Shown piece after piece: positions 25,261 to 33,598 of a DNA stretch of 64,000 nt. The notes beneath the pieces were generated by a model. That model did no database searches, was not told the DNA's origin, and saw nothing but the letters and a program-made list of their open reading frames with translations. The stretch is from JAHJKV01 sp963678135. GTDB taxonomy: Bacteria; Desulfobacterota; Desulfovibrionia; Desulfovibrionales; Desulfovibrionaceae. Numbering within the stretch: the first letter of the stretch is position 1; every line of letters begins with the position of its first letter. The stretch spans positions 248,001 through 312,000 of the forward strand of contig OY782667.1 of the NCBI GenBank assembly GCA_963678135.1, given 5' to 3'. A program made the translations under genes and the position numbers.

Positions 25261-26283
25261 CTAAGCATACGACACACGGTAGCAATTCACAGCATCAATA
25301 TCGGCACGACCAGTCAAAATCATGGTTTGGAGCAATTGATTTTTGACCTTTGCCAAGTATTTCTCCACGCCCTGTTGCAAACCACCTATGGCAGCAATAG
25401 CTATCGGGCGGCCAATCATGACTGCATCTGCATTAAGAGCCAGCATTTTGAAAACATCCGTGCCTGTACGCACCCCACCATCCACTAAAATATTCAGGCG
25501 ACCTTTGACCTTTTCCGCGATTTCCGGCAATACTTGTGCGGTTCCAGGAGTGTGATCCAGTACACGGCCTCCATGGTTGGAAACAACAATGGCATCAGCT
25601 CCAACATCAACAGCCAAACTGGCATCGTCCGGAGTCATAATGCCTTTGAGTATAAACTTTGCTCCCCAATCGTGGATAGTATTGATTATTTTTGCAAGTT
25701 CTGCTGGAGGTTTTGGTGCTACTGCTCGCCCCATTTGACGTAAAGTTATCAAGCCCGCTGCATCGACATCCATGCCAAATATATTGCAACCACAGACTCT
25801 GGCTTTTTCCAATTTTTCCCAAAGCTCATCACTTTCCCAAGGCTTAATAAAGGGAATACCATGCCCTTCATGCTTTTTAATGGCAGCAAAACCGGCCTCA
25901 TGTATAAAAGAAGGAACACCATCACCTGTACAGGCCATCACGCCTGATTTTTTACATGCAGCAGTGACGCTTTCAATATATTCTTCTTCACTGAGACCAC
26001 CTCCCATATTAAAAGAAACTCCGCCAATGGGGGCAGCAAGCACCGGCATATCTAAGTCAAGGCCAAGCACGGAACACCGGGTATCCGGCTCACATATTTC
26101 ATGCAGAACGTGCATATCGAGTTGAATACGCTCAAGTGCTTTGATATTATTGCGAAAAGAAGCTGCCGTGTCCAAACCACCCATGCCAGGGACTTCGCCG
26201 GCGCAGGCTTTTCCATCGCAGACCTTACAAACTCGACAAAAGCCCTGCATTAATTGTTTTGCTTTATCGTGAATTTCTTTCAT
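25261..26283 (-). CDS. FMN-dependent alpha-hydroxy-acid oxidizing protein
   Basis: The 340-aa enzyme is an FMN TIM-barrel protein of the lactate/glycolate oxidase family. DAIVVSNHGGRVLDHTPGTA carries the catalytic His and substrate Arg, and ILVDGGVRTGTDVFKMLALN with AVMIGRP binds the FMN phosphate. The N-terminus has FCRVCKVCDGKACAGEVPGM, a Cys-rich stretch seen in anaerobic members but not in LldD, perhaps an extra metal or cluster site. The start is the ATG at 26283 with GGAG about nine bases upstream; the open frame to 26691 upstream is non-homologous. Lactate is a plausible substrate in a sulfate-reducer setting, but it is not proved by sequence. Confidence 0.85.
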   Translation of the reverse strand: MKEIHDKAKQLMQGFCRVCKVCDGKACAGEVPGMGGLDTAASFRNNIKALERIQLDMHVLHEICEPDTRCSVLGLDLDMPVLAAPIGGVSFNMGGGLSEEEYIESVTAACKKSGVMACTGDGVPSFIHEAGFAAIKKHEGHGIPFIKPWESDELWEKLEKARVCGCNIFGMDVDAAGLITLRQMGRAVAPKPPAELAKIINTIHDWGAKFILKGIMTPDDASLAVDVGADAIVVSNHGGRVLDHTPGTAQVLPEIAEKVKGRLNILVDGGVRTGTDVFKMLALNADAVMIGRPIAIAAIGGLQQGVEKYLAKVKNQLLQTMILTGRADIDAVNCYRVSYA

Positions 26284-26677
26284 TCTTTTTTGCTCCGGTG
26301 TTATTATACTCTTTCTTAGCCTCAAACAGGCTTGTCCTTGTTGCCATGAGCGCACGAGCATTGCAAGTACTGTAAAAAGAAGAATATTTTTAGAAAAAAT
26401 ATTCTCTTTTGAAGAAATAAACTTTTTCCTCTGTAAAAACAAGGCGTTATTTGTTTGCAAAAAACAATAATATTTTTCTTTTGCCCTTGACGCTTTGCTT
26501 TGCTTAACGTAGGGGAAGGGTACTTTGAAGCCAGAGGCGTGAGTAACGCAGTCGCATAGGTTCGGCATCTGGCAGATAACATCGGGGTTTACAAGGGGCT
26601 GTGTACGCATCTTGTGCATAGCCCTTTGTTTTGCAGCACTACGGTGCTTACGTTTTACCTTTTGGAGTATTTTTTTC
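26284..26677. other. Intergenic region with palindrome and structured leader
   Basis: It holds a perfect 11-bp AT-rich palindrome (26381-26391 with 26395-26405) upstream of the hydroxyacid oxidase gene and, from about 26487, a GC-richer stretch with several hairpins running to the RNA-binding protein gene. No ORF is supported. Confidence 0.55.
26487..26660 (+). ncRNA. Structured leader or small RNA upstream of the RNA-binding protein gene
   Basis: Pairings seen: GCCAGA with TCTGGC enclosing about 30 bases with an inner GCGTGAGTAACGC hairpin (around 26530-26575); AGGGGCTGTG (26594-26603) with CATAGCCCTT (26617-26626), followed by TGTTTTG; and AGCAC (26635-26639) with GTGCT (26644-26648). The second stem plus T-run looks like a terminator or attenuator. 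A TTGACG box starts at 26487, but no good -10 is seen. It may be a 5' UTR controlling the RRM gene or a separate small RNA. Confidence 0.4.
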
Positions 26678-26944
26678 ATGAGTAAGAACATTTATGTTGG
26701 CAATCTACCTTGGAGTGCCACGGAAGAGGAAGTACGTGAAGCTTTTGCCGCGTTTGGTGAAGTCGTTTCCGTCAAGTTGATTGAAGATCGCGAAACCGGT
26801 CGCCCTCGTGGTTTTGGTTTTGTGGAAATGGAAGATCAAGGTGCTCTCGAAGCCATTGAGAATCTTGATGGCACTGACTTTGGTGGACGCAACATCAAAG
26901 TAAACGAAGCCCGTCCTCGTCCCCAACGCCCCCAGCGCTGGTAA
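26678..26944 (+). CDS. RRM-type RNA-binding protein
   Basis: The 88-aa protein is one RNA-recognition motif. RNP2 is NIYVGNLPW (residues 4-12) and RNP1 is RGFGFVEM (about 46-53), with the Arg/Pro-rich tail ARPRPQRPQRW. Such small glycine-poor Rbp proteins in cyanobacteria and deltaproteobacteria bind RNA and are often cold-induced. The start is the ATG at 26678 preceded by TTGGAG; an upstream in-frame extension to 26612 runs through the leader hairpins. The long structured upstream region suggests post-transcriptional control. A terminator follows before infA. Confidence 0.93.
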   Translation: MSKNIYVGNLPWSATEEEVREAFAAFGEVVSVKLIEDRETGRPRGFGFVEMEDQGALEAIENLDGTDFGGRNIKVNEARPRPQRPQRW

Positions 26945-26975
26945 GAGACGGGAAGTAGCCTTTTTGGCATTTGAG

Positions 26976-27005
26976 GCCCGCTTCTATAGAGGAGGCGGGC
27001 TTTCC
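26976..27005 (+). terminator. Terminator of the RRM gene
   Basis: GCCCGC (26976-26981) pairs with GCGGGC (26995-27000), followed by TTTCCCT. It lies between the RNA-binding protein gene and infA. Confidence 0.7.
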
Positions 27006-27031
27006 CTGCCCTCTCATTACCCGGAGTTTTC

Positions 27032-27250
27032 ATGTCCAAACAGGAAGGAATTGTTGTACAAGGTACTGTGGAAGAAGCTTTGCCTAACGCTATGTTCCGC
27101 GTTCAGCTTGAAAACGGGCACGAAGTGCTTGCTCATATTTCTGGCAAAATGCGTAAATTCAGGATTCGCGTTATGCCCGGTGATCAGGTCACAGTAGAAC
27201 TTTCTCCTTATGACTTAACTCGCGGTCGTATTACTTTCCGTCCTCGCTAA
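27032..27250 (+). CDS. infA: Translation initiation factor IF-1
   Basis: The 72-aa protein is a single S1/OB domain with the IF-1 landmarks EGIVVQGTVEEALPNAMFRV, GHEVLAHISGKMRKFRIRV and GDQVTVELSPYDLTRGRI. It binds the 30S A site during initiation. The ATG at 27032 follows GGAG. The C-terminal FRPR end differs slightly from the common ITYR-K end but is of normal length. It is followed after 20 bases by the oligosaccharyltransferase gene. Confidence 0.98.
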   Translation: MSKQEGIVVQGTVEEALPNAMFRVQLENGHEVLAHISGKMRKFRIRVMPGDQVTVELSPYDLTRGRITFRPR

Positions 27251-27270
27251 CACACTGACTTCAAAATACC

Positions 27271-29445
27271 ATGGAACAGATGTTTTCCAAACAACAGAGG
27301 AAATGGCTCATCCTCTGCTGTCTTATCAGTATGTTTGCTGCCTTTGGCTTGCGTTTGTTGGAATTGCCTCAATGGAACGACCCTTTGATGTCTGCCAATG
27401 GGGAGCATGTCGCAGCAACGCATGATGCGTATTTATGGCTCGCTGCAGCCAAAGGTGTACGAGATATTAGCACAAGTTGCTTACCTGAATTTACTGCTTT
27501 GTTGCACCAGTTAAGTGGTGCTTCTTATGGGGAAATTGCTTTTTGGACGCCTGCTTTATGCGCCGGATTGCTCGCTATATTTTGTGCTTTATGGGGCTAT
27601 GCGCTCGGTGGCAGATGGGCAGGCCTTATTGCAGGATGTATAGGGGCAAATCTTCCCGGATTTTTCCTGCGTTCACGGCTTGGATATTATGATACTGATA
27701 TTTTTGTTCTTGCCACACCGGTATTTCTTTTTTGGTCACTCGCTTGGATCCTTGCTCCCCTTGTGCATACTTCTTGGCGTTTTACATCTGATGAAGACAC
27801 TCTTTGGCAAGGGCGGCTAAGGCAATATCTGCTCGTATTTACTCTTGGTATCTTAGCTCGCTCTGCTGTCCTTTGGCACATCTCTATTGCTGAAATTACC
27901 AAATATGTATTTTGGGCTGCTCTTGTTTTTGCCCCAATAATGGCAAAACGTAATTTACGAGGAAATGTTTTCCAATTACTGGCTATTTTTGGACTCGCTG
28001 TTTTTGCAGGAAATTTTGTACTCAATGCTTTAATTTTTGCTATTCCCGGATTTTCAAAAATATCCCTGCCGTTCTGGGGGTGGCTACCACTGACTTTGGT
28101 TATGACCCTCGGCCTTTGGTGGCTCAATTCCAGAGCTCATTCTCCGAAAACACGTTTATGGATAGGACTTGCTGCAGTGCTTGTACTGCTTTGCTTTACT
28201 GAACCACTTGGCAAACTTGATACTTTGCTAGCGCAATCTTCACTCTATTCCAAGCAAACAACAGAAAGCCTAAACCCAAAGCTACAAACATCGCCTCAAC
28301 AAAACGCTCCACTTTGGCCAAGCGTTACTTCTTCTATTGTTGAAATCAGGAATACTTCATACCGTGATCTGTTTGATCGTTTTGGTCCAAATGAATGGCT
28401 TGGCGCGATCGGAGTGCTTGGCTATGCTCTTGTCCTTATCATAAGACCCTTATCGCTTGCACTCTTGCCATTTTTTATTTTGGGGCTTTCTTCAATAATT
28501 TTTGGAGTTCGCTTTTCCATGTTTGCTAGCCCTGCTTTGGCTTTAGGCATCAGCTTGCCTACTGTCTGGTTTGCACAATGGTTTTCTCATACTTTCTTAA
28601 AACGAAAATGGCTTGAACCTGCTTTTGCCATATCAATTATCTGTATTTTTCTGTCTCTTTTAGCCCTGCGCTATCAAAAAGTAGGCATTACGCCTGTTTT
28701 TGAAAAAAACTTTGCTGAGGGTTTGGCGCAGCTAGAAAATAAAGCTGAAAAAAACGCTTTGCTTTGGACTTGGTGGGATTTTGGCTATGCTGCACAATAT
28801 TATTCCGGTTTACCCACCTTCTCTGATGGTGGTAATTTTGGGGGCCAAATCATTTTCCCGGAAGCGCGTATCTTTTTTACAGATTCGCTCCATTTAGCCT
28901 CACAATTAATGAAATACAGTGCTCAACATGGCAAAAACGCTCATGCAAATTGGGGAAACATGTCTGCCTTTGAAGTAAAGCAACTGTTACAGCGCATGGA
29001 GCAAGAAGATATTGTACCTGCGTCTGCCACCCCGCAATATCTTGCTGTATCTTGGAAAGCCTTACGTCGCATGGGCTGGATTTCTTTTTTCGGAACTTGG
29101 GATCCTGAACTTGGAACCGGAAGTAAGCATCAGTCCCTGCATATAGAGGACTATACCCTTGATCCATACGGCTATCTTGTATTGCCAGATAAACGCCGTA
29201 TTGTTCTCCAAAGTTTGGATATTCTGGGTACAGACAAATATAGGCACCAAGATTTCTTTGGCAGAGGGCTACATCTTCTTGCCAATGGAACAAACGAAGA
29301 CATCATATTCCTTGACGATGCCGCATATAATTCCGTGCTTGTACAATTATTGGTCAGTAAAGCCGGAGATGAACATATCTCACAATATTTTGAACTGGTC
29401 GTTGATAATTTGCCGGACGTGCGTATTTACCGCTTAAAACAGTAA
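27271..29445 (+). CDS. pglB: PglB/STT3-type oligosaccharyltransferase
   Basis: This single-subunit enzyme transfers a lipid-linked glycan to Asn in exported proteins. The 724-aa protein has an N-terminal membrane half (about 13 helices) and a periplasmic C-terminal domain. D52 in ATHDAY and D141/D143 in GYYDTDIF match the catalytic metal-binding acidic residues. SSIVEIRN holds the SVSE/TIXE-loop Glu, and W501-W502-D503-F504-G505 (WWDFG) is the sequon-binding motif. PglB from Desulfovibrio has been shown to work in N-glycosylation. No glycan-synthesis cluster is next to it in this window; the next gene is a minus-strand lipoprotein. Confidence 0.93.
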   Translation: MEQMFSKQQRKWLILCCLISMFAAFGLRLLELPQWNDPLMSANGEHVAATHDAYLWLAAAKGVRDISTSCLPEFTALLHQLSGASYGEIAFWTPALCAGLLAIFCALWGYALGGRWAGLIAGCIGANLPGFFLRSRLGYYDTDIFVLATPVFLFWSLAWILAPLVHTSWRFTSDEDTLWQGRLRQYLLVFTLGILARSAVLWHISIAEITKYVFWAALVFAPIMAKRNLRGNVFQLLAIFGLAVFAGNFVLNALIFAIPGFSKISLPFWGWLPLTLVMTLGLWWLNSRAHSPKTRLWIGLAAVLVLLCFTEPLGKLDTLLAQSSLYSKQTTESLNPKLQTSPQQNAPLWPSVTSSIVEIRNTSYRDLFDRFGPNEWLGAIGVLGYALVLIIRPLSLALLPFFILGLSSIIFGVRFSMFASPALALGISLPTVWFAQWFSHTFLKRKWLEPAFAISIICIFLSLLALRYQKVGITPVFEKNFAEGLAQLENKAEKNALLWTWWDFGYAAQYYSGLPTFSDGGNFGGQIIFPEARIFFTDSLHLASQLMKYSAQHGKNAHANWGNMSAFEVKQLLQRMEQEDIVPASATPQYLAVSWKALRRMGWISFFGTWDPELGTGSKHQSLHIEDYTLDPYGYLVLPDKRRIVLQSLDILGTDKYRHQDFFGRGLHLLANGTNEDIIFLDDAAYNSVLVQLLVSKAGDEHISQYFELVVDNLPDVRIYRLKQ

Positions 29446-29465
29446 GGAGCGTAAAACGCTGGTGA

Positions 29466-29873
29466 CTATTCACACACCAGCCATTGTCCTTTAATGCGTT
29501 GCAGGGGGATCAGTTCATCATAGCTCAGACTTTCCTCGCCCTCTGGTACTTTAACCACAATTTTACCAAAGGCTCGAACAATGGCTTTTTCTGCTGTTTC
29601 CTGTTCAAGGCTATACTGCAATCCTGAAAAATCAAAAGTAAAGTGAATATTGAGTTCTTTTTGCAGGGCATCCATGTCTTTTTGTGAAGGAAAGGCACTA
29701 TGCATTTTGGCGCAGAAAAATGGCCGTGCAGTGTCCATATTACCGCTCAAAGTGGCTTCAAAAGCTGTTTTGGCAACTTCAACCGGTGCCAAGGCAGTAG
29801 AAGAATCCGTACATGCAGGGCAAAGCAAAAGGACTAAAGATGCAATAATTTTCAAAATTTGTTTTGTTTGCAT
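29466..29873 (-). CDS. Putative small lipoprotein, DUF4878-like
   Basis: The 135-aa protein begins with a signal sequence, KIIASLVLLLCPAC, whose final Cys could be lipidated, although Cys instead of Leu at -3 makes the lipobox atypical. The mature part (APVEVAKTAFEATLSGNMDTA ... GQWLVCE) looks like a cystatin/NTF2-like fold of the type found in DUF4878 lipoproteins, with a typical ending in a Lys/Gln-Trp segment. The role is unknown. It converges with pglB, 20 bases apart; a hairpin at 29458-29481 may serve both genes. Confidence 0.65.
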   Translation of the reverse strand: MQTKQILKIIASLVLLLCPACTDSSTALAPVEVAKTAFEATLSGNMDTARPFFCAKMHSAFPSQKDMDALQKELNIHFTFDFSGLQYSLEQETAEKAIVRAFGKIVVKVPEGEESLSYDELIPLQRIKGQWLVCE

Positions 29874-30004
29874 AAAAACTCCGATGCTTTGATAAAAAAA
29901 TGAATACAGCGTTTAAGGCATCTGCACAGTAGATTTATTCTACACCTGCCAAAAAGCAAGAGAGGATAGTAGTTGCTTGGCAAGGGAGAGGTCAAGTTGA
30001 AATA

Positions 30005-30048
30005 AACTGCGCCGAGTCAAAAAAAAAGGCAGGTGACTCGACGCAGTT
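30005..30048 (-). terminator. Hairpin downstream of the CII-like gene
   Basis: AACTGCG-C-CGAGTCA (30005-30019) pairs with TGACTCG-A-CGCAGTT (30034-30048), one mismatch. It starts 11 bases past the minus-strand stop at 30059 and is followed on that strand by TTTATTTC. Confidence 0.65.
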
Positions 30049-30058
30049 GAGGCAAGGG

Positions 30059-30349
30059 CTACATGGACAGGCTAGGCTGAGCTGAATATTCCGCAGCTCG
30101 CTTTTCTTCAGCCGGAAAGAGTTCAAGACCCAAAGCACGAGCCATATAATGCAAAGGAGAAACATCACCAGTTACGCGCATAATAGCCAGCAAGGTTTCT
30201 ACCCCAACTTTTGCCGAGGTATCATACGGATTAGCCTCCCTCAGCATTGTGGAATACGGTTTGCCTATTGCTTGGGAAACCGCTTTAGCGGATTTTTTAC
30301 CGTTCAAGATTGATTGTTGAATTGTGCGCGTCAGCTCATAATCATGCAC
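30059..30349 (-). CDS. Phage CII-type regulatory protein homologue
   Basis: The 96-residue product begins VHDYELTRTIQQSILNGKKS with a GTG start at 30349, preceded by GGGAG at good spacing; the longer frame from a TTG at 30409 has no such site. LREANPYDTSAKVGVETLLAIM and GDVSPLHYMARALGLEL fit the pattern of the phage regulatory CII (CP76) family: EvNPyd..aKlgve..l.im..tgD..pl.ymA..lG. It probably binds DNA. No other phage gene is near, so it may be a domesticated regulator or a relic of a lost prophage. Confidence 0.65.
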   Translation of the reverse strand: MHDYELTRTIQQSILNGKKSAKAVSQAIGKPYSTMLREANPYDTSAKVGVETLLAIMRVTGDVSPLHYMARALGLELFPAEEKRAAEYSAQPSLSM

Positions 30350-30531
30350 GTTTTTAGCTCCCTGTTGAAAGTCACACACATATTTTTGTGGTTGCAACAG
30401 AGATACCAAAAAGCATGTTTTATAAAAATTCTATTTTTACAGGATATTAGCCAAAAAACGCTGTCCCATTCGCAATCTACAAGGCGCAAATTGAGCCCAT
30501 GAGGCTTTTCAAGGCGTAAAGTAAGTCTGAC

Positions 30532-30798
30532 CTATGCCTCATCATCCGCGAGAAGACGCTTGGCAACAGCCATATCATACAAAGCAAGTGGATTACGTCC
30601 GGTATCACTTTGTTCTTTGTATAATTGAGCTGCTTGCTTAATGGCTTCAAAAGGCACCCATTGATGCCTTTCCCATATTTCTGGATAATCAGGATTATGC
30701 ATTCTAAATTCTATACTTTGCCCGACACGGCGGACGTACATGCGAACAGCTGGTTCTTGCAAGGAGGGGTGATAATATAAACCTTTTTCATCTTTCAT
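30532..30798 (-). CDS. Conserved hypothetical protein (88 aa)
   Basis: I do not recognise the family. The protein is small and soluble, with MYVRRVGQSIEFRMHNPDYP and WERHQWVPFEAIKQAAQLYK as its main conserved-looking parts. Its ATG overlaps the stop of the YkgJ-type gene by 4 bases (ATGA type), so it is coupled to it and probably works with it. A comparable partner pair (YkgJ plus small protein) occurs at 6957 and 6603, but the two small proteins are not clearly alike beyond a few residues. Confidence 0.65.
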   Translation of the reverse strand: MKDEKGLYYHPSLQEPAVRMYVRRVGQSIEFRMHNPDYPEIWERHQWVPFEAIKQAAQLYKEQSDTGRNPLALYDMAVAKRLLADDEA

Positions 30799-31496
30799 GA
30801 TCTATTCCCGGGAAAATAATTTTTGTGCAAAATAATGCTGCTTTGCCTTTGTTCAACACGCAATCCAAAGGCTCCCAGAAGCTCAGCTAATGGACGGCCA
30901 AGAAAAAAAAGAACAGTGCTTTCAGGCAAGCCGGAGCGTTGTGGTAACAAGGTTCTCATTTCCTGATCATACTGTAACATTTCACCTATTTCATCAATAT
31001 CTATTTTATCAATATCTATTTTATCAATATTTTGGGTACTTCCCTCAAAAACTTGCTGGGCCAAGGCTTTCAAGCGTATTGGACTACAAAACTCATCATG
31101 TGCTGCCATGAGCTCCAAAAGCGGATGCCCGTCCGGAAGTAAATCACGCCGTGTGAGCCTTTGCGTATTATACATTGCTTTCAGTGGCTCAGGATTGCTG
31201 CATTCAAGCACACGACATTCAACAGGACGCTGCAAATATATGGCGCAACTTTTTTGCTCTGGGAGATAAAATAAGCAGGCCGTACTGTCCTGTTTATTTT
31301 TTATTTTGATAATTTCGCTTGCGAGCGTGATCAGCTTACCGCTTGGTTGATCATGCACCATTTCTCCAGCACGCAAGGTCAACAAACAGTCAATATCTAG
31401 GGCATTGTTGTCAAAACATTGCTTGTCCTCAAGGTGTAGAGCCGGGCCTCCTTTGGAGCAGCACTGACCACAGCGAAGGCATGTATGTGTTGTCAT
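30795..31496 (-). CDS. YkgJ-family cysteine-cluster protein
   Basis: The 233-aa protein has CLRCGQCCSKGGPALH at residues 6-21 and CLFYLPEQKSCAIYLQRPVECRVLEC near 94-119, the eight-cysteine YkgJ pattern that binds zinc or an iron-sulfur cluster. The family role is uncertain. A 15-bp tandem repeat at 30993-31030 encodes KIDIDKIDIDEI in the linker near residues 158-169, a site of likely length variation. It is coupled to the small gene at 30532. The start ATG lies at 31496. Confidence 0.75.
   Translation of the reverse strand: MTTHTCLRCGQCCSKGGPALHLEDKQCFDNNALDIDCLLTLRAGEMVHDQPSGKLITLASEIIKIKNKQDSTACLFYLPEQKSCAIYLQRPVECRVLECSNPEPLKAMYNTQRLTRRDLLPDGHPLLELMAAHDEFCSPIRLKALAQQVFEGSTQNIDKIDIDKIDIDEIGEMLQYDQEMRTLLPQRSGLPESTVLFFLGRPLAELLGAFGLRVEQRQSSIILHKNYFPGNRS
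30993..31030 (+). repeat. 15-bp tandem repeat within a coding region (2.5 copies)
   Basis: ATCAATATCTATTTT occurs at 30993-31007 and 31008-31022, followed by a partial copy to 31030. It is in frame and encodes repeated Lys-Ile-Asp-Ile-Asp in the YkgJ-type protein. Confidence 0.85.
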
Positions 31497-31534
31497 GGTG
31501 ATTACCGGTAAAACACTCTATTGCAATGCCAAAA

Positions 31535-33598
31535 CTAGCATGTATCACAATGTTCTGAGGCAAAAACCAAGCGATCTTTGTACTCTGATTGCTTGCCTTT
31601 ATTCCAACGCTGAACAGGACGATAATAGCCTACGACACGAGTATAGACTTCTGTATCTCGGCCACATTCAGGGCAAGCCCATTGTTCTCCGTTCAAATAT
31701 CCATGATCCTTACATACCGAAAAAGTCGGAGTAATGGAGAGATATGGAATCTTTGTTTCCTTAAAAGAAGTAACAATAAACTCGCGTAAAGCCTGTGTAT
31801 CTGCTATGGCTTCACCCAAAAAGGTATGGAACACTGTGCCACCTGTATACAGTGGTTGCAATGTATCCTGATGCTGAAGCGCGGAAACAACATCTTCCGA
31901 AAAGCCCACGGGAAGAGCTGTTGAGTTTGTATAGTAGGGTTCATCGCCTCCTTGGGCAATAATCCCTGTTTTATACAGTTCTTTGTCTATTTTAGCCAAG
32001 CGATAACTGGTACCTTCGGCCGGAGTCGCTTCAAGATTGTATAAATGGCCTGTTTCCTCTTGAAAATCTTCGGTAAGCTGCCGCAAATAATTAAGAACAC
32101 GCTGCATGAAACGATTACCGCTTGGAGTTTCAATGCCTTTCCCAAAAAGATTTAAGCAGGCTTCATGTCCGCCCAGTAGCCCAATAGTTGAAAAATGTCC
32201 TTCAAAACCATTTTTTAAGTATTGCGATGTCCAAGGGAACATGCCGTTATCAAGATTGTCTTGAATGAGTTTTCGCTTGAACTCCAAAGTATCCTTGGCC
32301 AAACCAGCGTAAGTCTTCAGTAGATCAAAAAAATCATCTTCACTTTGGGCAAGATAGCCAAATTTGGCTAAGTTCAAGGTCACAACACCGATTGATCCGG
32401 TAAGGTCACCGGCACCAAAGAGTCCACCTGTTTTTTGGCGCAGTTCGCGTAAGTCCATGCGTAGTCTACAGCACATAGAACGTACATCTTCTGGATCAAG
32501 GTCGGAATTAATGAAATTTTGGAAATACGGTACTCCGTATTTTGCCGTAAGCTGGAGTAATAATTCACCAACTTCAGACTCCCACGGGAAATCTTCAGTA
32601 ATATTATAGGTAGGAATAGGAAAAGAGAAAATAGCCCCGTGATAGTCTCCGGCAATCATCACTTCCAAAAAGGCTTTATTGATCCACTCCATTTCTTTGC
32701 TAAATTCGCCGTAAGTTTCTTCTTGATATTCACCGCCAATAATAATTGGCTCTTTGGCTATATGTTTTGGCGGAACAAGGTCAAAAGTCAGGTTAGAAAA
32801 AGGAGATTGCCCACCCCAACGGCTGGTTGTATTAACATTAAACACAAACTTTTGAATGGCCTGACGTACCTGATTATAATTCAAATTGTCTCTTTTTATG
32901 AACGGTGCAAGATAGGTATCCACGTTATTAAAGGCTTGCGCTCCGGCCCATTCATTTTGCAAAGTTCCAAGGAAATTAACCATTTGCCCAAGTATGGAAT
33001 CAAAATGCTTGGCCGGCCCAGCAGAAGTACGTCCCTCAAGCTTAAAGCCTTCCAGTAAAAGATCGCGTAAAGACCAACCAGCACAATAACCAGCAAGTCC
33101 AAAGGACAAATCATGGATATGAAAATAACCAAGGTCATGCGCCTCTCTGGCATCCACAGGGTATTTGTCCAAAACATAACGAGCCTGTGTTTTGCCTGAT
33201 AAATGCAAGATAAGCCCTGCAAAACCATGGGTCATATTGGCGTTTTCATTCACTCGCCAATCCGCTTTATCTAAATATTCATCAACTAAATTAGCAGCAT
33301 CAAGATAGGTCTTTTGCTGTTCGCGTGATTGCCTACGCGTTTCTCGGTACAAAATGAATTTTTTCGCTACCTCAAACAGTCTTGAGTCCATAAGAACATG
33401 CTCTACAGTATCCTGAACTTTTTCCTGCTCCGGTATGTCAATACCTTCTAGTTTTGCTTCCACTTTTTTAGCTAAACGAGTGGCAAGAAGCGGATCTTTG
33501 ACATCACTCGTGCGTAAGGCTTTGAGTATTGCTTCAGCAATGCGCTCAGTTGACCAAGTTTCTAACCGGCCGTCGCGCTTCAATATCTGCTTGGGCAT
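31535..33598 (-). CDS. nrdD: Anaerobic ribonucleoside-triphosphate reductase
   Basis: This is the class III enzyme that makes dNTPs without oxygen. The 687-aa protein has an N-terminal ATP-cone (ILKRDGRLETWSTERI), a finger-loop region, and at the C-terminus a zinc site (CKDHGYLNGE with CPECG) followed by the glycyl-radical motif RVVGYYRPVQRWNKGKQSE, where the Gly of VVGY carries the radical. The final residues SEHCDTC add a further Cys pair. The start is the ATG at 33598 with AAGGAGG eight bases upstream; the ATG at 33604 is too close. Its 5' end overlaps the nrdG 3' end by 53 bases. Confidence 0.95.
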   Translation of the reverse strand: MPKQILKRDGRLETWSTERIAEAILKALRTSDVKDPLLATRLAKKVEAKLEGIDIPEQEKVQDTVEHVLMDSRLFEVAKKFILYRETRRQSREQQKTYLDAANLVDEYLDKADWRVNENANMTHGFAGLILHLSGKTQARYVLDKYPVDAREAHDLGYFHIHDLSFGLAGYCAGWSLRDLLLEGFKLEGRTSAGPAKHFDSILGQMVNFLGTLQNEWAGAQAFNNVDTYLAPFIKRDNLNYNQVRQAIQKFVFNVNTTSRWGGQSPFSNLTFDLVPPKHIAKEPIIIGGEYQEETYGEFSKEMEWINKAFLEVMIAGDYHGAIFSFPIPTYNITEDFPWESEVGELLLQLTAKYGVPYFQNFINSDLDPEDVRSMCCRLRMDLRELRQKTGGLFGAGDLTGSIGVVTLNLAKFGYLAQSEDDFFDLLKTYAGLAKDTLEFKRKLIQDNLDNGMFPWTSQYLKNGFEGHFSTIGLLGGHEACLNLFGKGIETPSGNRFMQRVLNYLRQLTEDFQEETGHLYNLEATPAEGTSYRLAKIDKELYKTGIIAQGGDEPYYTNSTALPVGFSEDVVSALQHQDTLQPLYTGGTVFHTFLGEAIADTQALREFIVTSFKETKIPYLSITPTFSVCKDHGYLNGEQWACPECGRDTEVYTRVVGYYRPVQRWNKGKQSEYKDRLVFASEHCDTC

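Noticed and set aside
25261..26691. 476-aa form of the hydroxyacid oxidase
   Set aside because: The extra N-terminal 136 residues are non-homologous and cross the intergenic palindrome; the ATG at 26283 has a ribosome-binding site.
30993..31030. CRISPR-like repeat
   Set aside because: The units are contiguous, in frame and without spacers, inside a coding gene.
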